NCBI RefSeq assembly: GCF_002003665.1
Contig: NZ_JATM01000003.1
Location: 186,001-250,000 of the forward strand
Direction: 5' to 3'
From: Bombella intestini
GTDB lineage: Bacteria > Pseudomonadota > Alphaproteobacteria > Acetobacterales > Acetobacteraceae
DNA: 64,000 nt
The notes under the pieces are model-generated. The model saw only the letters and a list, made by a program, of their open reading frames with translations, was not told the DNA's origin and did no database searches. Both the position numbers and the translations under genes were made by a program. Shown here in pieces: positions 1 to 7,773 of the stretch. The first letter of the stretch is position 1; every line of letters starts with the position of its first letter.

Positions 1-792
1 ATCCGTATCCCGCCGCTGCCAGACCAGAGCCGCCCCGCACCACCGCCGCCGCCTAATCCGGCGTTGGTCCAACAGCTGCGGGACATGATTATTTATGAGG
101 ACGATCATCTGATCGTGCTGAACAAGCCATCTGGTCTGGCAACGCAGGGTGGCCCCGGTATTACTGTGCATGTGGACATGATGTTGGAGGGCCTGCGGCC
201 AGAAGGTGGGGACAAGCCCCGTCTTGTCCATCGTATTGACCGTGATACATCCGGTATCCTGCTTCTGGCTCGTACTCCCGGTGTGGCGGCCAAACTGGCA
301 GCGGCTTTCCGGGGGCGGGATGTTAGCAAGACTTATTGGGCAGTGGTTGTCGGGCGGCCCAGCCCGGCCGAAGGTGTGATCGACCAGCCATTGGCTAAGG
401 TTGGAGCCGGCGGAGCCTCGCTTATCGTTCCTGTCTCTCGTGGAGAGGAGGATGCAATGAGTGCCAAGAGTTCCTATGAAACGCTGGATGCTACCGGCAA
501 GCGTTTTAGCTGGCTGGCTCTCTCCCCTTGGACGGGGCGCACCCATCAGTTGCGTGTCCATACAGAAAGTCTAGGCACCCCCATTCTTGGGGACCCCCGC
601 TACGGAGGTGAAACGGCCCATGTGGAAGGTTTCCCCGACAGGCTGCATCTTCATGCTCGGATGTTGGATTTCCCACATCCGGCAGGGGGACGGTTGCAGG
701 TAGCCGCTCCTTTGCCGCCTCATATGCGTGAGACCTTCCAGATGTTGGGTTTCATTGCGGGGGATACACCGGCACCACGTCGGACACGGTAA
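1..792 (+). CDS. rluC: RluC/RluD-type 23S rRNA pseudouridine synthase, 5'-truncated by window edge
   Basis: The frame is open from base 1, so the gene begins upstream; about 263 codons are visible. It isomerises specific uridines of 23S rRNA to pseudouridine in the cytoplasm. The RluA-family active-site motif HRIDRDTSG is present, with the catalytic Asp encoded at 238-240. The family motifs VLNKPSGLATQGG, GRTHQLRVH and GDPRYGG are also intact. The first visible residues (IRIPPLPD, then a proline run) look like the linker that follows the N-terminal S4 RNA-binding domain in RluC, so that domain should lie just outside the window. An ATG at 87 lies inside the catalytic domain and is not the start. 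RluC is preferred over RluD only by the S4-linker look. Confidence 0.9.
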   Translation: MRIPPLPDQSRPAPPPPPNPALVQQLRDMIIYEDDHLIVLNKPSGLATQGGPGITVHVDMMLEGLRPEGGDKPRLVHRIDRDTSGILLLARTPGVAAKLAAAFRGRDVSKTYWAVVVGRPSPAEGVIDQPLAKVGAGGASLIVPVSRGEEDAMSAKSSYETLDATGKRFSWLALSPWTGRTHQLRVHTESLGTPILGDPRYGGETAHVEGFPDRLHLHARMLDFPHPAGGRLQVAAPLPPHMRETFQMLGFIAGDTPAPRRTR

Positions 793-850
793 TAGGCTGG
801 CAGGGGCAGCGGCCCTTCTTGCGGATTAAGAGAACAAGGACAACAGGCAG

Positions 851-3457
851 ATGAAGAAGCTGGCAGCAATCCTGATCGGACTGATAGTGGTGCTGACGGG
901 CATAAGCCTTGCTCCGCAGTTTCTGATAGACCAGAACAGGTTGCGTCAGAGCGTCAAGGAAGTTTTCCAGCGTCAGACAGGCTTGGAATTGAAGATGGGG
1001 GAAACCTCCTTTCAGCTTCTGCCTTGGCCGTCTTTTCAGGCAACTAATGTGGTGCTGACCCGCCCGGGCTGCACGCCTTTTGTGGCGGCTCGTTCTGTCC
1101 ATGCTGATATGTCTCTGCTAGCCATCCTGAACCGGGAAATTTCCTTTCAGCAATTTACGGTGAAGGGAGCGGGCATCATGCTGCATCGGGCCAGTGAGAA
1201 AGACTGTTCTACATGGCTGCCTATGATCTCGCAGGATAAAGGAGCGGTGGTTCTGCCGGGTCACGATGGCCGGGTTAGCCCCCGTTGGAAAGTCAGTTTC
1301 GGGGGGCTGCACCTGACCAACGCAGAACTTTCATGGCAGGATGATTTATCAGACGGCCATGTTCCTGCGGGCGGGCATCTCCATATTGATAGTCTGGACT
1401 TGGCAGGAATGCGCAGTGCCAGCCCGTGGGTGGACCTGCAGGGTTCGCACGACCATACGCCCTTTACACTGCGGGGGCGGGTTGGGCCGCTCAACCGGCT
1501 GGTGTCGGCCAAAGCAGAGCAGAAAGACCCGTGGGCCTTCAGTCTGGGCATGACGCTAGGAGAGGGGGAGCATCAGGATCATGCCACGTTGGATGGTGTC
1601 ATGCGGGATGCTCATCATCTGCAGGGTGTGAACTTTACTCTTTCGGGGCGTTGGTCGTCCTTGCAGGGTATGAGGCATCTTTTCCCTCATGCGCTTCCGG
1701 CTGACCTTGGGCAACTGGAAGGTACGATCCGTTTCCATAGCGATGACGGGGTGGGTTCTACTTCCGCCGCTACAAATGGGGCCGATATGGCCCTGACGGA
1801 TGCTCTGCTCCATTTGCCGGGTAGATTGGTGCCGGATCAGATTCATGTCCATCTCGGTAGTGTCAGCTTGCCCGCAGGAGAGTGGCATATTGCAGCGCCT
1901 CTTCAGCTGAGTGATATCCAAATTGATGCAGACAGTGCGCAGGCACCGCTTGTGCTACAGGGGCAGGCGATTTGGGGGCGTTATGCATGGCTCTTTCATG
2001 GGGAGGCTGAAAGCCTCCAGCAGGCACGGATCGCCGCTTTTAGTCGAGACCCGGCTTCCGTTGGGCTGAAATTGAACGTGCAGGGGCAGGATAGGACATT
2101 ATCCAGTCTCTTCAATCGTAATGATGCCGCTAAAACAGATGCCAGACAGGATCATGTATCCTTCGACCTTCAGGGGCAGGTCGGCCAGCAGGGGAGTACT
2201 CTAGCTCTCTCCGGTCAGGCGGCGTTGCTCCAGCTTCCCGACATCAGGGGGCTATCCGGCCTGCTGGTACATGATGGTCATGTGAAGGGACAGCTTATCA
2301 TGGGGCCGGTGAAGGATGCTGGTGTGTCATCCTTGTCTGTTCAGGATGTGGAGTTTGAGAGCCAAGAAATTGGCGGCACAGTGTCGGCTGAACTTCCTGT
2401 TCAACCAGAAGCCGGGCTGATGGGTAAGCTGCATCTGACTCATCTGGACGGGGACCGCTTTACATACGCCCCTATTATGGCACCAACCGAAACCACATCA
2501 CCGGCTGGTATTCATCAGTCTGAAGATAAATCACAGCTAGTGCAGAAGCCTGAGTCTGCTCCTGCTCATGGAAAGACCCCTACAGGGCTTCTGACCCAGT
2601 GGTTTGGAGGGATGGCGACTAGACCAGCAGATATTGATGTAATGGCTGATCGGCTTAATGTAGCGGGCATCGCCTATCAGGGGGTACATCTGCACCTTCT
2701 AGGGCTGGAAGGGCGATTGAGTCTGTCCGTGCTGGAAGGAACTGTGCAGGATGTGCCTCTCTCGGGGGAGATTGTGCTGGATGGCTCTCAAGAACCCGTG
2801 CGGATGGGCATGAAAGCCGATCCTCTCATCTTGCCTGCAGGCTGGGTGCAAACCTTGCTAGGGCAGGACATAATGTTTGAAGGGCCTGTGCAGTTGGATG
2901 GTGCTATTGGCACGGAGGGGGCACAGTCTGCGGCCCTGTGGCAGGGGCTGGATGGACAAATAGGTCTTTCACTTGTGGATGGCCGTGTTCATCGAGATGT
3001 TCTTGCGCCTCTAGCAGGGCCTGAGGCTAGTCTGTTGAAGCTGGGGTCCGGCACGATGGGGTTGCGTTGCCTAGCTGGGACGGTAAGGTTTGACCATGGG
3101 CAGGCGCATTTCAATGATATGGCACTGGAAGTGAAGCATCTTTCCGTTATCGGGCAGGGCACGATGACGTTGGATGACATGAGCTATACGCTCCAGCTTG
3201 TTCCGCACGTCACTCTTGTGGGAGCGGATTTCTCCACTCCGCTGGTTCTTTCCGGGCAGAAAGGTACGTTCCACATCGGGGCGCAAGGGAAGGATCAGGC
3301 CACGCTGAATACGGCTAACTTTGGTAATGATGCTTGCGCCTATGCTGTGCAGCAGGCCCGTGCCGGTCGGAAGGGGCTAGCCCTCCCTGCACGGGATGAG
3401 GGTGGCTCCAGCAAGGCAGGCAACTTGCTGCGTGCCTTCGGCCTTGGTGGTAACTGA
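851..3457 (+). CDS. AsmA family protein
   Basis: An 868-residue protein with one N-terminal membrane anchor (about residues 4-22) followed by a long periplasmic body. The AsmA pattern is visible at both ends: the start resembles AsmA (anchor, then a segment reading RQTGLELKMGETSFQLLPWP), and the last 250 residues carry the conserved AsmA C-terminal region (GTMTLDDMSYTLQLVP). AsmA-like proteins are large inner-membrane-anchored beta-rich proteins linked to outer-membrane biogenesis and inter-membrane phospholipid transport. The length is ordinary for alphaproteobacterial members. It lies 58 nt after the pseudouridine synthase and 23 nt before the ATP12 gene, so one transcript is plausible. The exact cargo cannot be read from the sequence. 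Confidence 0.88.
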   Translation: MKKLAAILIGLIVVLTGISLAPQFLIDQNRLRQSVKEVFQRQTGLELKMGETSFQLLPWPSFQATNVVLTRPGCTPFVAARSVHADMSLLAILNREISFQQFTVKGAGIMLHRASEKDCSTWLPMISQDKGAVVLPGHDGRVSPRWKVSFGGLHLTNAELSWQDDLSDGHVPAGGHLHIDSLDLAGMRSASPWVDLQGSHDHTPFTLRGRVGPLNRLVSAKAEQKDPWAFSLGMTLGEGEHQDHATLDGVMRDAHHLQGVNFTLSGRWSSLQGMRHLFPHALPADLGQLEGTIRFHSDDGVGSTSAATNGADMALTDALLHLPGRLVPDQIHVHLGSVSLPAGEWHIAAPLQLSDIQIDADSAQAPLVLQGQAIWGRYAWLFHGEAESLQQARIAAFSRDPASVGLKLNVQGQDRTLSSLFNRNDAAKTDARQDHVSFDLQGQVGQQGSTLALSGQAALLQLPDIRGLSGLLVHDGHVKGQLIMGPVKDAGVSSLSVQDVEFESQEIGGTVSAELPVQPEAGLMGKLHLTHLDGDRFTYAPIMAPTETTSPAGIHQSEDKSQLVQKPESAPAHGKTPTGLLTQWFGGMATRPADIDVMADRLNVAGIAYQGVHLHLLGLEGRLSLSVLEGTVQDVPLSGEIVLDGSQEPVRMGMKADPLILPAGWVQTLLGQDIMFEGPVQLDGAIGTEGAQSAALWQGLDGQIGLSLVDGRVHRDVLAPLAGPEASLLKLGSGTMGLRCLAGTVRFDHGQAHFNDMALEVKHLSVIGQGTMTLDDMSYTLQLVPHVTLVGADFSTPLVLSGQKGTFHIGAQGKDQATLNTANFGNDACAYAVQQARAGRKGLALPARDEGGSSKAGNLLRAFGLGGN

Positions 3458-3480
3458 ACAGAGAAAGAAAGGACGGCGTC

Positions 3481-4194
3481 ATGGCGCAGTTCCACAAGCG
3501 GTTCTGGAAGCAGGTAACAGTGGGGCCGGTTGGTGAAGAGGGCCAGCAAGGGCCTTTGCTGGATGGCCGCCCCGTCAAGCTGCCTGCTGGGGGGCTTCTG
3601 GCTGTGACATCACCCGTTCTGGCGCAGGCCCTTGCGGAGGAATGGAAGCAGATTGCTGTAGGGGCGCAGTTTACCCCTGATGATCTGGCCCTGACACGTA
3701 TTGCGGGCAGCTATATCGAGCGTATCCTGCCTGATCGTGCCGCTATGGAAGCCGCTCTGCATGCTTATGGCATTGATGACAATCTTTGCTATCAGAGTGC
3801 CGCACAGGATGAGAGGGTGGTAGCCCGCATCCGGGATTGGGCGGCGGAGCAGGGGCTGCATCCTGCTATGACGGATGGCCTCATGCCGCTAACACAGCCA
3901 GAAACTTATAAGGAGGCTCTGAAGCGGTACCTTTCCGCACGGGAGCCACTTATTCTGGCAGCTCTAGGTGTGATGGTGCCCATCACGGGGAGTCTGCTTC
4001 TACCGTTGGCCTTGGTGTATGATGTCGTCAGCTTCGATGATGCCGTGCATTTGGCCCATGCGGATGAATATCGCCAGCTGGAAAAGTGGGGCCATGATAA
4101 AGAGTTGGCCACATTGTTGGAGAAGCGGAACACGGATATTGCCGATGCGCTCCGTTTTTTACATTTGGCGCAGGGTAGAGCTCTGAACGGCTGA
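3481..4194 (+). CDS. ATP12 family F1-ATPase assembly chaperone
   Basis: A 237-residue soluble protein of the ATP12 family. In mitochondria ATP12 binds the F1 alpha subunit and prevents its aggregation during ATP synthase assembly; alphaproteobacteria carry the homologue. The family hallmarks are visible: an N-terminal segment RFWKQVTV followed by LDGRPVKLPAG, the block AEEWKQ (about 55-60), and LALTRIAGS followed by an acidic helix near residues 76-95. The full length matches the bacterial family. The start has an AAAGGA ribosome site about 9 nt upstream. It is the last gene of the short plus-strand run that begins with the pseudouridine synthase gene and is closed by a strong terminator at 4201. 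Confidence 0.88.
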   Translation: MAQFHKRFWKQVTVGPVGEEGQQGPLLDGRPVKLPAGGLLAVTSPVLAQALAEEWKQIAVGAQFTPDDLALTRIAGSYIERILPDRAAMEAALHAYGIDDNLCYQSAAQDERVVARIRDWAAEQGLHPAMTDGLMPLTQPETYKEALKRYLSAREPLILAALGVMVPITGSLLLPLALVYDVVSFDDAVHLAHADEYRQLEKWGHDKELATLLEKRNTDIADALRFLHLAQGRALNG

Positions 4195-4200
4195 TAAGAA

Positions 4201-4237
4201 AAAAGCCCTTTTGGCATTACGGCCAGAAGGGCTTTTT
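4201..4237. terminator. Bidirectional intrinsic terminator between convergent genes
   Basis: The arms AAAAGCCCTTTTGGC (4201-4215) and GCCAGAAGGGCTTTT (4221-4235) form a 15-bp stem with one G-T wobble. The stem is flanked by an A run and a T run, so it can act in both directions. It sits 6 nt after the ATP12 stop and 23 nt from the ispDF stop on the opposite strand. Confidence 0.93.
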
Positions 4238-4260
4238 TGATGATCTTTTAGGAGAGCGTT

Positions 4261-5484
4261 TTACTCTCCGCTGTCTGGCACCATGATGCTGACGGCAGCG
4301 GTGGCAGCGATGCCTTCTTCCCGTCCTGTAAAGCCCAGACGCTCGGAAGTCGTGGCTTTAACAGAAATGCGGCTGGGGTTGACCTTCAGCAGCTCGGCAA
4401 GGCGGGCGCACATAGCTTTGGCATGGGGACCGATCTTCGGGCGCTCACAGATAATCGTCAGGTCGGCATTAACCAGCATCCCCCCTTTGGAGCGGATAAG
4501 GTCCCCAGCATGGATGAGGAAGCGGGCAGAATCCATGTCACGCCATTTCTCATCCGTGGGGGGGAAGTGGCGGCCGATGTCGCCCTCATTCAGCGCCCCA
4601 TAGATGGCATCGCAGAGCGTATGGATGCCCACATCCGCATCGGAGTGACCGGCAAGACCCTTCTCATGGGGTATCTCGATGCCACAGAGGATGAGTTTGC
4701 GACCTTCGGCGAAGGCATGAACATCATAGCCCAGACCGACACGGGGTAGAAGAACGGGTGCCTGCACAGGCTGGGTCTTTTGGTCCTCAATTACACGTTC
4801 AAGCCGCATCAGATCCTCCGTAACGGTCAGTTTGATATTATCTTCCGAGCCCATGACGATTGCTACCTTGTGACCTTCTGCCTCCAGCAGGCCAGCATCG
4901 TCGGTCAGGGCTGTGCGGTGGCGGTCATGCAGGTCCCGCAGCAGGGGGAAGGAAAAGCCCTGCGGGGTTTGGGCACGCCAGAGGCCTTCCCGTGGGACTG
5001 TCCCCGTGATGACGCCACCTTCCACCTTCTTCAACGTATCGCTGACAGGTAGGGCGGGGATGACGCCTTCAAAACTTTCTAGAGCCTCAAGGGTGCGGGC
5101 GATGACAGCAGCAGGCACGCAGGGGCGGGCACCATCATGCACGAGGACGATATCTGGTTGTTCTGGCAACTTGGCCAGAGCCTCCAGCCCAGCCCGCACG
5201 CTATCATGACGTTCTGCACCACCCTCGACTGGGGGGAGGACATCTAGTCCTGCTAGAGCCTCGGGCAAGAGCGGGTCACTGCCAACCGGCTGGAGGACAT
5301 CCACGTGTGGCAATAGGGCCAGAGCGGCATGTCGGATAACTGGTTGGCCTGCCAGAAGATGGAACTGCTTGCTGATGCTGGCCTGCTCTTGTGTAGCACC
5401 GGCGGAGAAGCGCCGCCCACGTCCCGCCGCCAGAAGAAGGGCGGCAATGCGTTTGCGTTTGGGGCGGGCGTGAGGGGCGTTCAA
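4261..5484 (-). CDS. ispDF: Bifunctional 2-C-methyl-D-erythritol 4-phosphate cytidylyltransferase / 2,4-cyclodiphosphate synthase
   Basis: A 407-residue fusion for two steps of the MEP isoprenoid pathway. Residues about 10-235 are IspD: nucleotide-binding loop LLLAAGRGRRFSAG at 17-30 and VLVHDGARPCV near 113-123. Residues about 247-407 are IspF: metal ligands Asp254 and His256 in GYDVHAF, then His288 after GHSDADV, and TTSERLGFTGR near the C-terminus. IspDF fusions are usual in alphaproteobacteria. The predicted start is TTG (5482-5484) with AAGGA about 9 nt upstream; no ATG nearby fits better. It follows apaG on the same strand after 28 nt, probably in one transcript. The downstream terminator at 4201-4237 closes it. 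Confidence 0.95.
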   Translation of the reverse strand: MNAPHARPKRKRIAALLLAAGRGRRFSAGATQEQASISKQFHLLAGQPVIRHAALALLPHVDVLQPVGSDPLLPEALAGLDVLPPVEGGAERHDSVRAGLEALAKLPEQPDIVLVHDGARPCVPAAVIARTLEALESFEGVIPALPVSDTLKKVEGGVITGTVPREGLWRAQTPQGFSFPLLRDLHDRHRTALTDDAGLLEAEGHKVAIVMGSEDNIKLTVTEDLMRLERVIEDQKTQPVQAPVLLPRVGLGYDVHAFAEGRKLILCGIEIPHEKGLAGHSDADVGIHTLCDAIYGALNEGDIGRHFPPTDEKWRDMDSARFLIHAGDLIRSKGGMLVNADLTIICERPKIGPHAKAMCARLAELLKVNPSRISVKATTSERLGFTGREEGIAATAAVSIMVPDSGE

Positions 5485-5512
5485 GATGGTCAGTCCTTCT
5501 TTTACGGGTTTG

Positions 5513-5989
5513 TCAGTGGGTCATGCCCATATGGTGGGGGCTGTCCAGACTGAAAACGGGCACGGTGACATCAAAACGGTGACCACTGGTTGGAGCGATC
5601 ATATGGTAGATGCCCTCCATGAAGCCGCTGGGTGTTTTGAGCTCAGCGCCGGATGTATATTGGTAGCTGCTATCTGGCGCAATGATGGGTTGCTCGCCTA
5701 CTACGCCCTCGCCATGCACTTGTTCCCGCCCGCCACGTTCATCTGTGATGGTCCAGCTGCGGGAGAGAAGCTGGATGCTCTCCTTACCCTTGTTCTCGAT
5801 CAGAACATGATAGAGCCAGACATAACGATGCTCTTCCGGGTCGGAATGTTCATCAACCCAGAAGGGGCGGACATTGACAGTTATCTCCCCAGTCCGGGCC
5901 GTGAAGGCAGGCAGGGCCGTTATGGGTTCCATCTCGAGGGTTTCCGTCTCGACCATAGGGTCTTCCGGAGGGGGGGAATTATCGGACAT
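5513..5989 (-). CDS. apaG: ApaG domain protein
   Basis: A 158-residue ApaG protein with an immunoglobulin-like fold. The hallmark is the VHGEGVVGEQP stretch, which carries the GxGxxG-type loop, followed by YTSGAELKTPSGFMEG, the most conserved part of the family. E. coli ApaG has about 125 residues, so this one carries a roughly 25-residue acidic, proline-rich N-terminal extension. The molecular role is not settled in the literature: apaG mutants affect cobalt resistance, and the domain also occurs in F-box proteins and DNA polymerase delta-interacting proteins. The ATG at 5989 is preceded by AGGGG. It is upstream of ispDF on the same strand. Confidence 0.9.
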   Translation of the reverse strand: MSDNSPPPEDPMVETETLEMEPITALPAFTARTGEITVNVRPFWVDEHSDPEEHRYVWLYHVLIENKGKESIQLLSRSWTITDERGGREQVHGEGVVGEQPIIAPDSSYQYTSGAELKTPSGFMEGIYHMIAPTSGHRFDVTVPVFSLDSPHHMGMTH

Positions 5990-6083
5990 GGGCCCCTACT
6001 TAGAATCATTATAGCGATTTGTCAGGTCATTCTGTCAGGGCTGGGGGATTTTCCCCTCTTGGTATTCAGGAAATTTGGAATCT

Positions 6084-6140
6084 GTCGTGGCGCAGCCCGT
6101 CACGTTCCGCCCGGGGAGAAAGCGTGAAGGGCTGCACGAC
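6084..6140 (-). terminator. Long imperfect hairpin downstream of metZ
   Basis: On the minus strand, GTCGTGCAGCCC (6140-6129) can pair with GGGCTGCGCCACGAC (6098-6084), apart from a short bulge, with an inner CGTGA/TCACG helix. It begins about 9 nt after the metZ stop. There is no clear T run, so termination is likely but unproven. Confidence 0.4.
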
Positions 6141-6148
6141 CACGGAGA

Positions 6149-7363
6149 TTATTTACCGGCCTTCAGGGCGGCTTCGGCACCACGGCGAAGGTCTTCAATC
6201 AGGTCTTCCGCATCTTCCAACCCGACCGAGAAACGGATTGACCCATCCGTAATACCCAGAGCGGCCCGCTGCTCCGGTGTTAGTTTGCGGTGGGTGGTTG
6301 TGGCAGGATGAGTGGCAAGGCTACGGGCATCCCCTAGATTGTTGGAGATGGCAATAAGGCGGAACGCATTAAGGCAAGCAAAGGCTCCTTCCCGGCCATT
6401 GGCCACGCTGAAGGCTACCAGTGTGCCGCCGTTGCTCATCTGCTTGCGGGCAAGATCGGCCTGAGGATGGTCTTTACGACCGGGATAGCGGACAGATGTA
6501 ATGCCGGGTAGCTCGCTCAGGGCATCAGCAACACGAGCCGCATTACGGGCCATGGCATCCACACGCAGGCGCAATGTTTCCAGCCCCTTGGAGAGAACCC
6601 ACGCATTGAAGGGGGAGAGCGTATTGCCTGTATTACGGACGAAGGGCTGGAGTGTTTCGGTGATCCATTTTTTGCTGCCCAGAATGGCCCCGCCCATCAC
6701 ACGGCCCTGACCATCAATATGCTTGGTACAGGAGTAGATGACGACATCCGCACCAAGTTCCAGCGGTTTTTGGCCAACAGGGGTAGCAAAGACGTTATCA
6801 ACCATGAAGACAGCCCCAGCCTTATGGGCGAGGTCCGCAATATGGCGGATATCCAGCACATCCAACATTGGGTTGGAAGGTGTCTCAATCAGCACGGCCT
6901 GCGTGGGTTTGGAGAGAGCCTCTTCCCACGCTTTGGGGTCTGTACCATCCAGCATGACGGTCTCAATCCCGTAGCCGGGGAGCAGCGAGTCCAGCAGCCA
7001 GTGTGTGGAGCCGAAGAGGGCGCTGCTGGCCACAACGCGGTCACCGGCCTTCAGTTGGGCGAGTAGGGCGCAGGAGACAGCCCCCATGCCGGTGGATGTT
7101 GTCTGGCAGGCTTCAGCCCCTTCCAACAGAGCGAGGCGATCTTGGAGCGCATCCACTGTAGGGTTGCCGTAGCGGGAATATTGAAGGTGCTGAATTGTGC
7201 CTTCAAAGGTGGCATCAGCCTGTTCCGCACTGTCATAGACAAAGCCGGATGTTGGGAAGATGGCGTCAGACGTTTCGCCATGTTCGGTACGGTTGCGAGC
7301 ATCGTGCAGCAGACGTGTGTCAGTGCGGCAGGAGGCAATGAAGGATGGGTCGGTAGAGGGCAT
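6149..7363 (-). CDS. metZ: O-succinylhomoserine sulfhydrylase
   Basis: A 404-residue PLP enzyme of the Cys/Met metabolism family. MetZ condenses O-succinylhomoserine with sulfide to give homocysteine directly, bypassing cystathionine. The PLP lysine is Lys214 in SCTKHIDGQGRVMGG, the signature that separates MetZ from cystathionine gamma-synthases; SRYGNPT (63-69) and the VDN of the PLP pocket (188-190) are also present. The length is typical. The ATG at 7363 has GGAGGA 5 nt upstream. The gene stands alone on the minus strand behind its own promoter and a SAM-II riboswitch, so it should be shut down when S-adenosylmethionine is plentiful. O-acetylhomoserine as an alternative substrate cannot be excluded. 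Confidence 0.93.
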   Translation of the reverse strand: MPSTDPSFIASCRTDTRLLHDARNRTEHGETSDAIFPTSGFVYDSAEQADATFEGTIQHLQYSRYGNPTVDALQDRLALLEGAEACQTTSTGMGAVSCALLAQLKAGDRVVASSALFGSTHWLLDSLLPGYGIETVMLDGTDPKAWEEALSKPTQAVLIETPSNPMLDVLDIRHIADLAHKAGAVFMVDNVFATPVGQKPLELGADVVIYSCTKHIDGQGRVMGGAILGSKKWITETLQPFVRNTGNTLSPFNAWVLSKGLETLRLRVDAMARNAARVADALSELPGITSVRYPGRKDHPQADLARKQMSNGGTLVAFSVANGREGAFACLNAFRLIAISNNLGDARSLATHPATTTHRKLTPEQRAALGITDGSIRFSVGLEDAEDLIEDLRRGAEAALKAGK

Positions 7364-7454
7364 GGGTTCCTCCAGCTTGAAGAGGCAGGGCTACAAAATG
7401 ACCTGCCCGATTAGGATGGAGGCCGTATGAAGTCCTGATTCTACGGGAGAGAAA

Positions 7455-7517
7455 CAGGGCCTCTTTAGCGCATGTTTTTTTACCTCGCCGCAAGCCGGCC
7501 TATCAAATCACGAGGGC
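7455..7517 (-). promoter_or_regulatory. SAM-II riboswitch
   Basis: Read on the minus strand from 7516, the leader shows the SAM-II plan. The P1 arm CCTCG is followed by TGATTTG, then GGCC GGCTTGC, the P1 return arm CGAGG (7487-7483), an A-rich connector TAAAAAAACA, GCTAAA (7469-7464), and a second GGCC (7461-7458) that can pair with the first GGCC (7500-7497) to close the pseudoknot. These are the conserved elements known from metA, metX and metZ leaders of other alphaproteobacteria. SAM binding stabilises the pseudoknot and lowers expression. The element lies about 90 nt from the metZ start codon, further than in textbook SAM-II leaders, where it masks the ribosome site. The call is by motif reading, without a covariance search. 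Confidence 0.88.
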
Positions 7518-7546
7518 AGTCTACCTTTCGGCAGCACCACGCTCCG

Positions 7547-7575
7547 ACTATGCGCTTGGTGGGAGGGAGCGTCAA
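7547..7575 (-). promoter_or_regulatory. Predicted sigma-70 promoter of metZ
   Basis: On the minus strand TTGACG (7575-7570) and CATAGT (7552-7547) are separated by 17 nt. Transcription would start near 7540, about 25 nt before the first paired base of the riboswitch. Confidence 0.6.
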
Positions 7576-7619
7576 GGAGAAGCAGTGATGCCATGTTGTA
7601 AAACTCTACGAAAAGGGGA

Positions 7620-7648
7620 TTGCATGGCACACAGCCTGCCAGTATAAG
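7620..7648 (+). promoter_or_regulatory. Predicted promoter of tRNA-Gly
   Basis: TTGCAT (7620-7625) and TATAAG (7643-7648) are separated by exactly 17 nt. The expected start near 7655 lies just before the mature tRNA at 7661. Confidence 0.65.
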
Positions 7649-7660
7649 GGCCTCCACGAA

Positions 7661-7734
7661 GCGGATGTAGTTCAATGGTAGAACGGCAGCTTCCCAAGCT
7701 GCATACGGGGGTTCGATTCCCCTCATCCGCTCCA
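7661..7734 (+). tRNA. tRNA-Gly (anticodon CCC)
   Basis: The sequence folds as a full cloverleaf of 74 nt with encoded CCA. The acceptor arm GCGGATG pairs with CATCCGC. The D arm is GTTCAATGGTAGAAC. The anticodon stem GCAGC/GCTGC encloses the loop TTCCCAA, giving anticodon CCC, which reads GGG. The T arm is GGGGGTTCGATTCCCCT with the invariant TTCGA. The gene stands alone between metZ and the NCS1 permease gene. Confidence 0.97.
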
Positions 7735-7773
7735 AACTCTCCCCAAAAAATGAGATAGTCCGCTTCCCACCCC

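Noticed and set aside
5486-6127. A 213-codon plus-strand frame opposite apaG
   Set aside because: It is the complement of a well-supported ApaG gene and has no recognisable domain.
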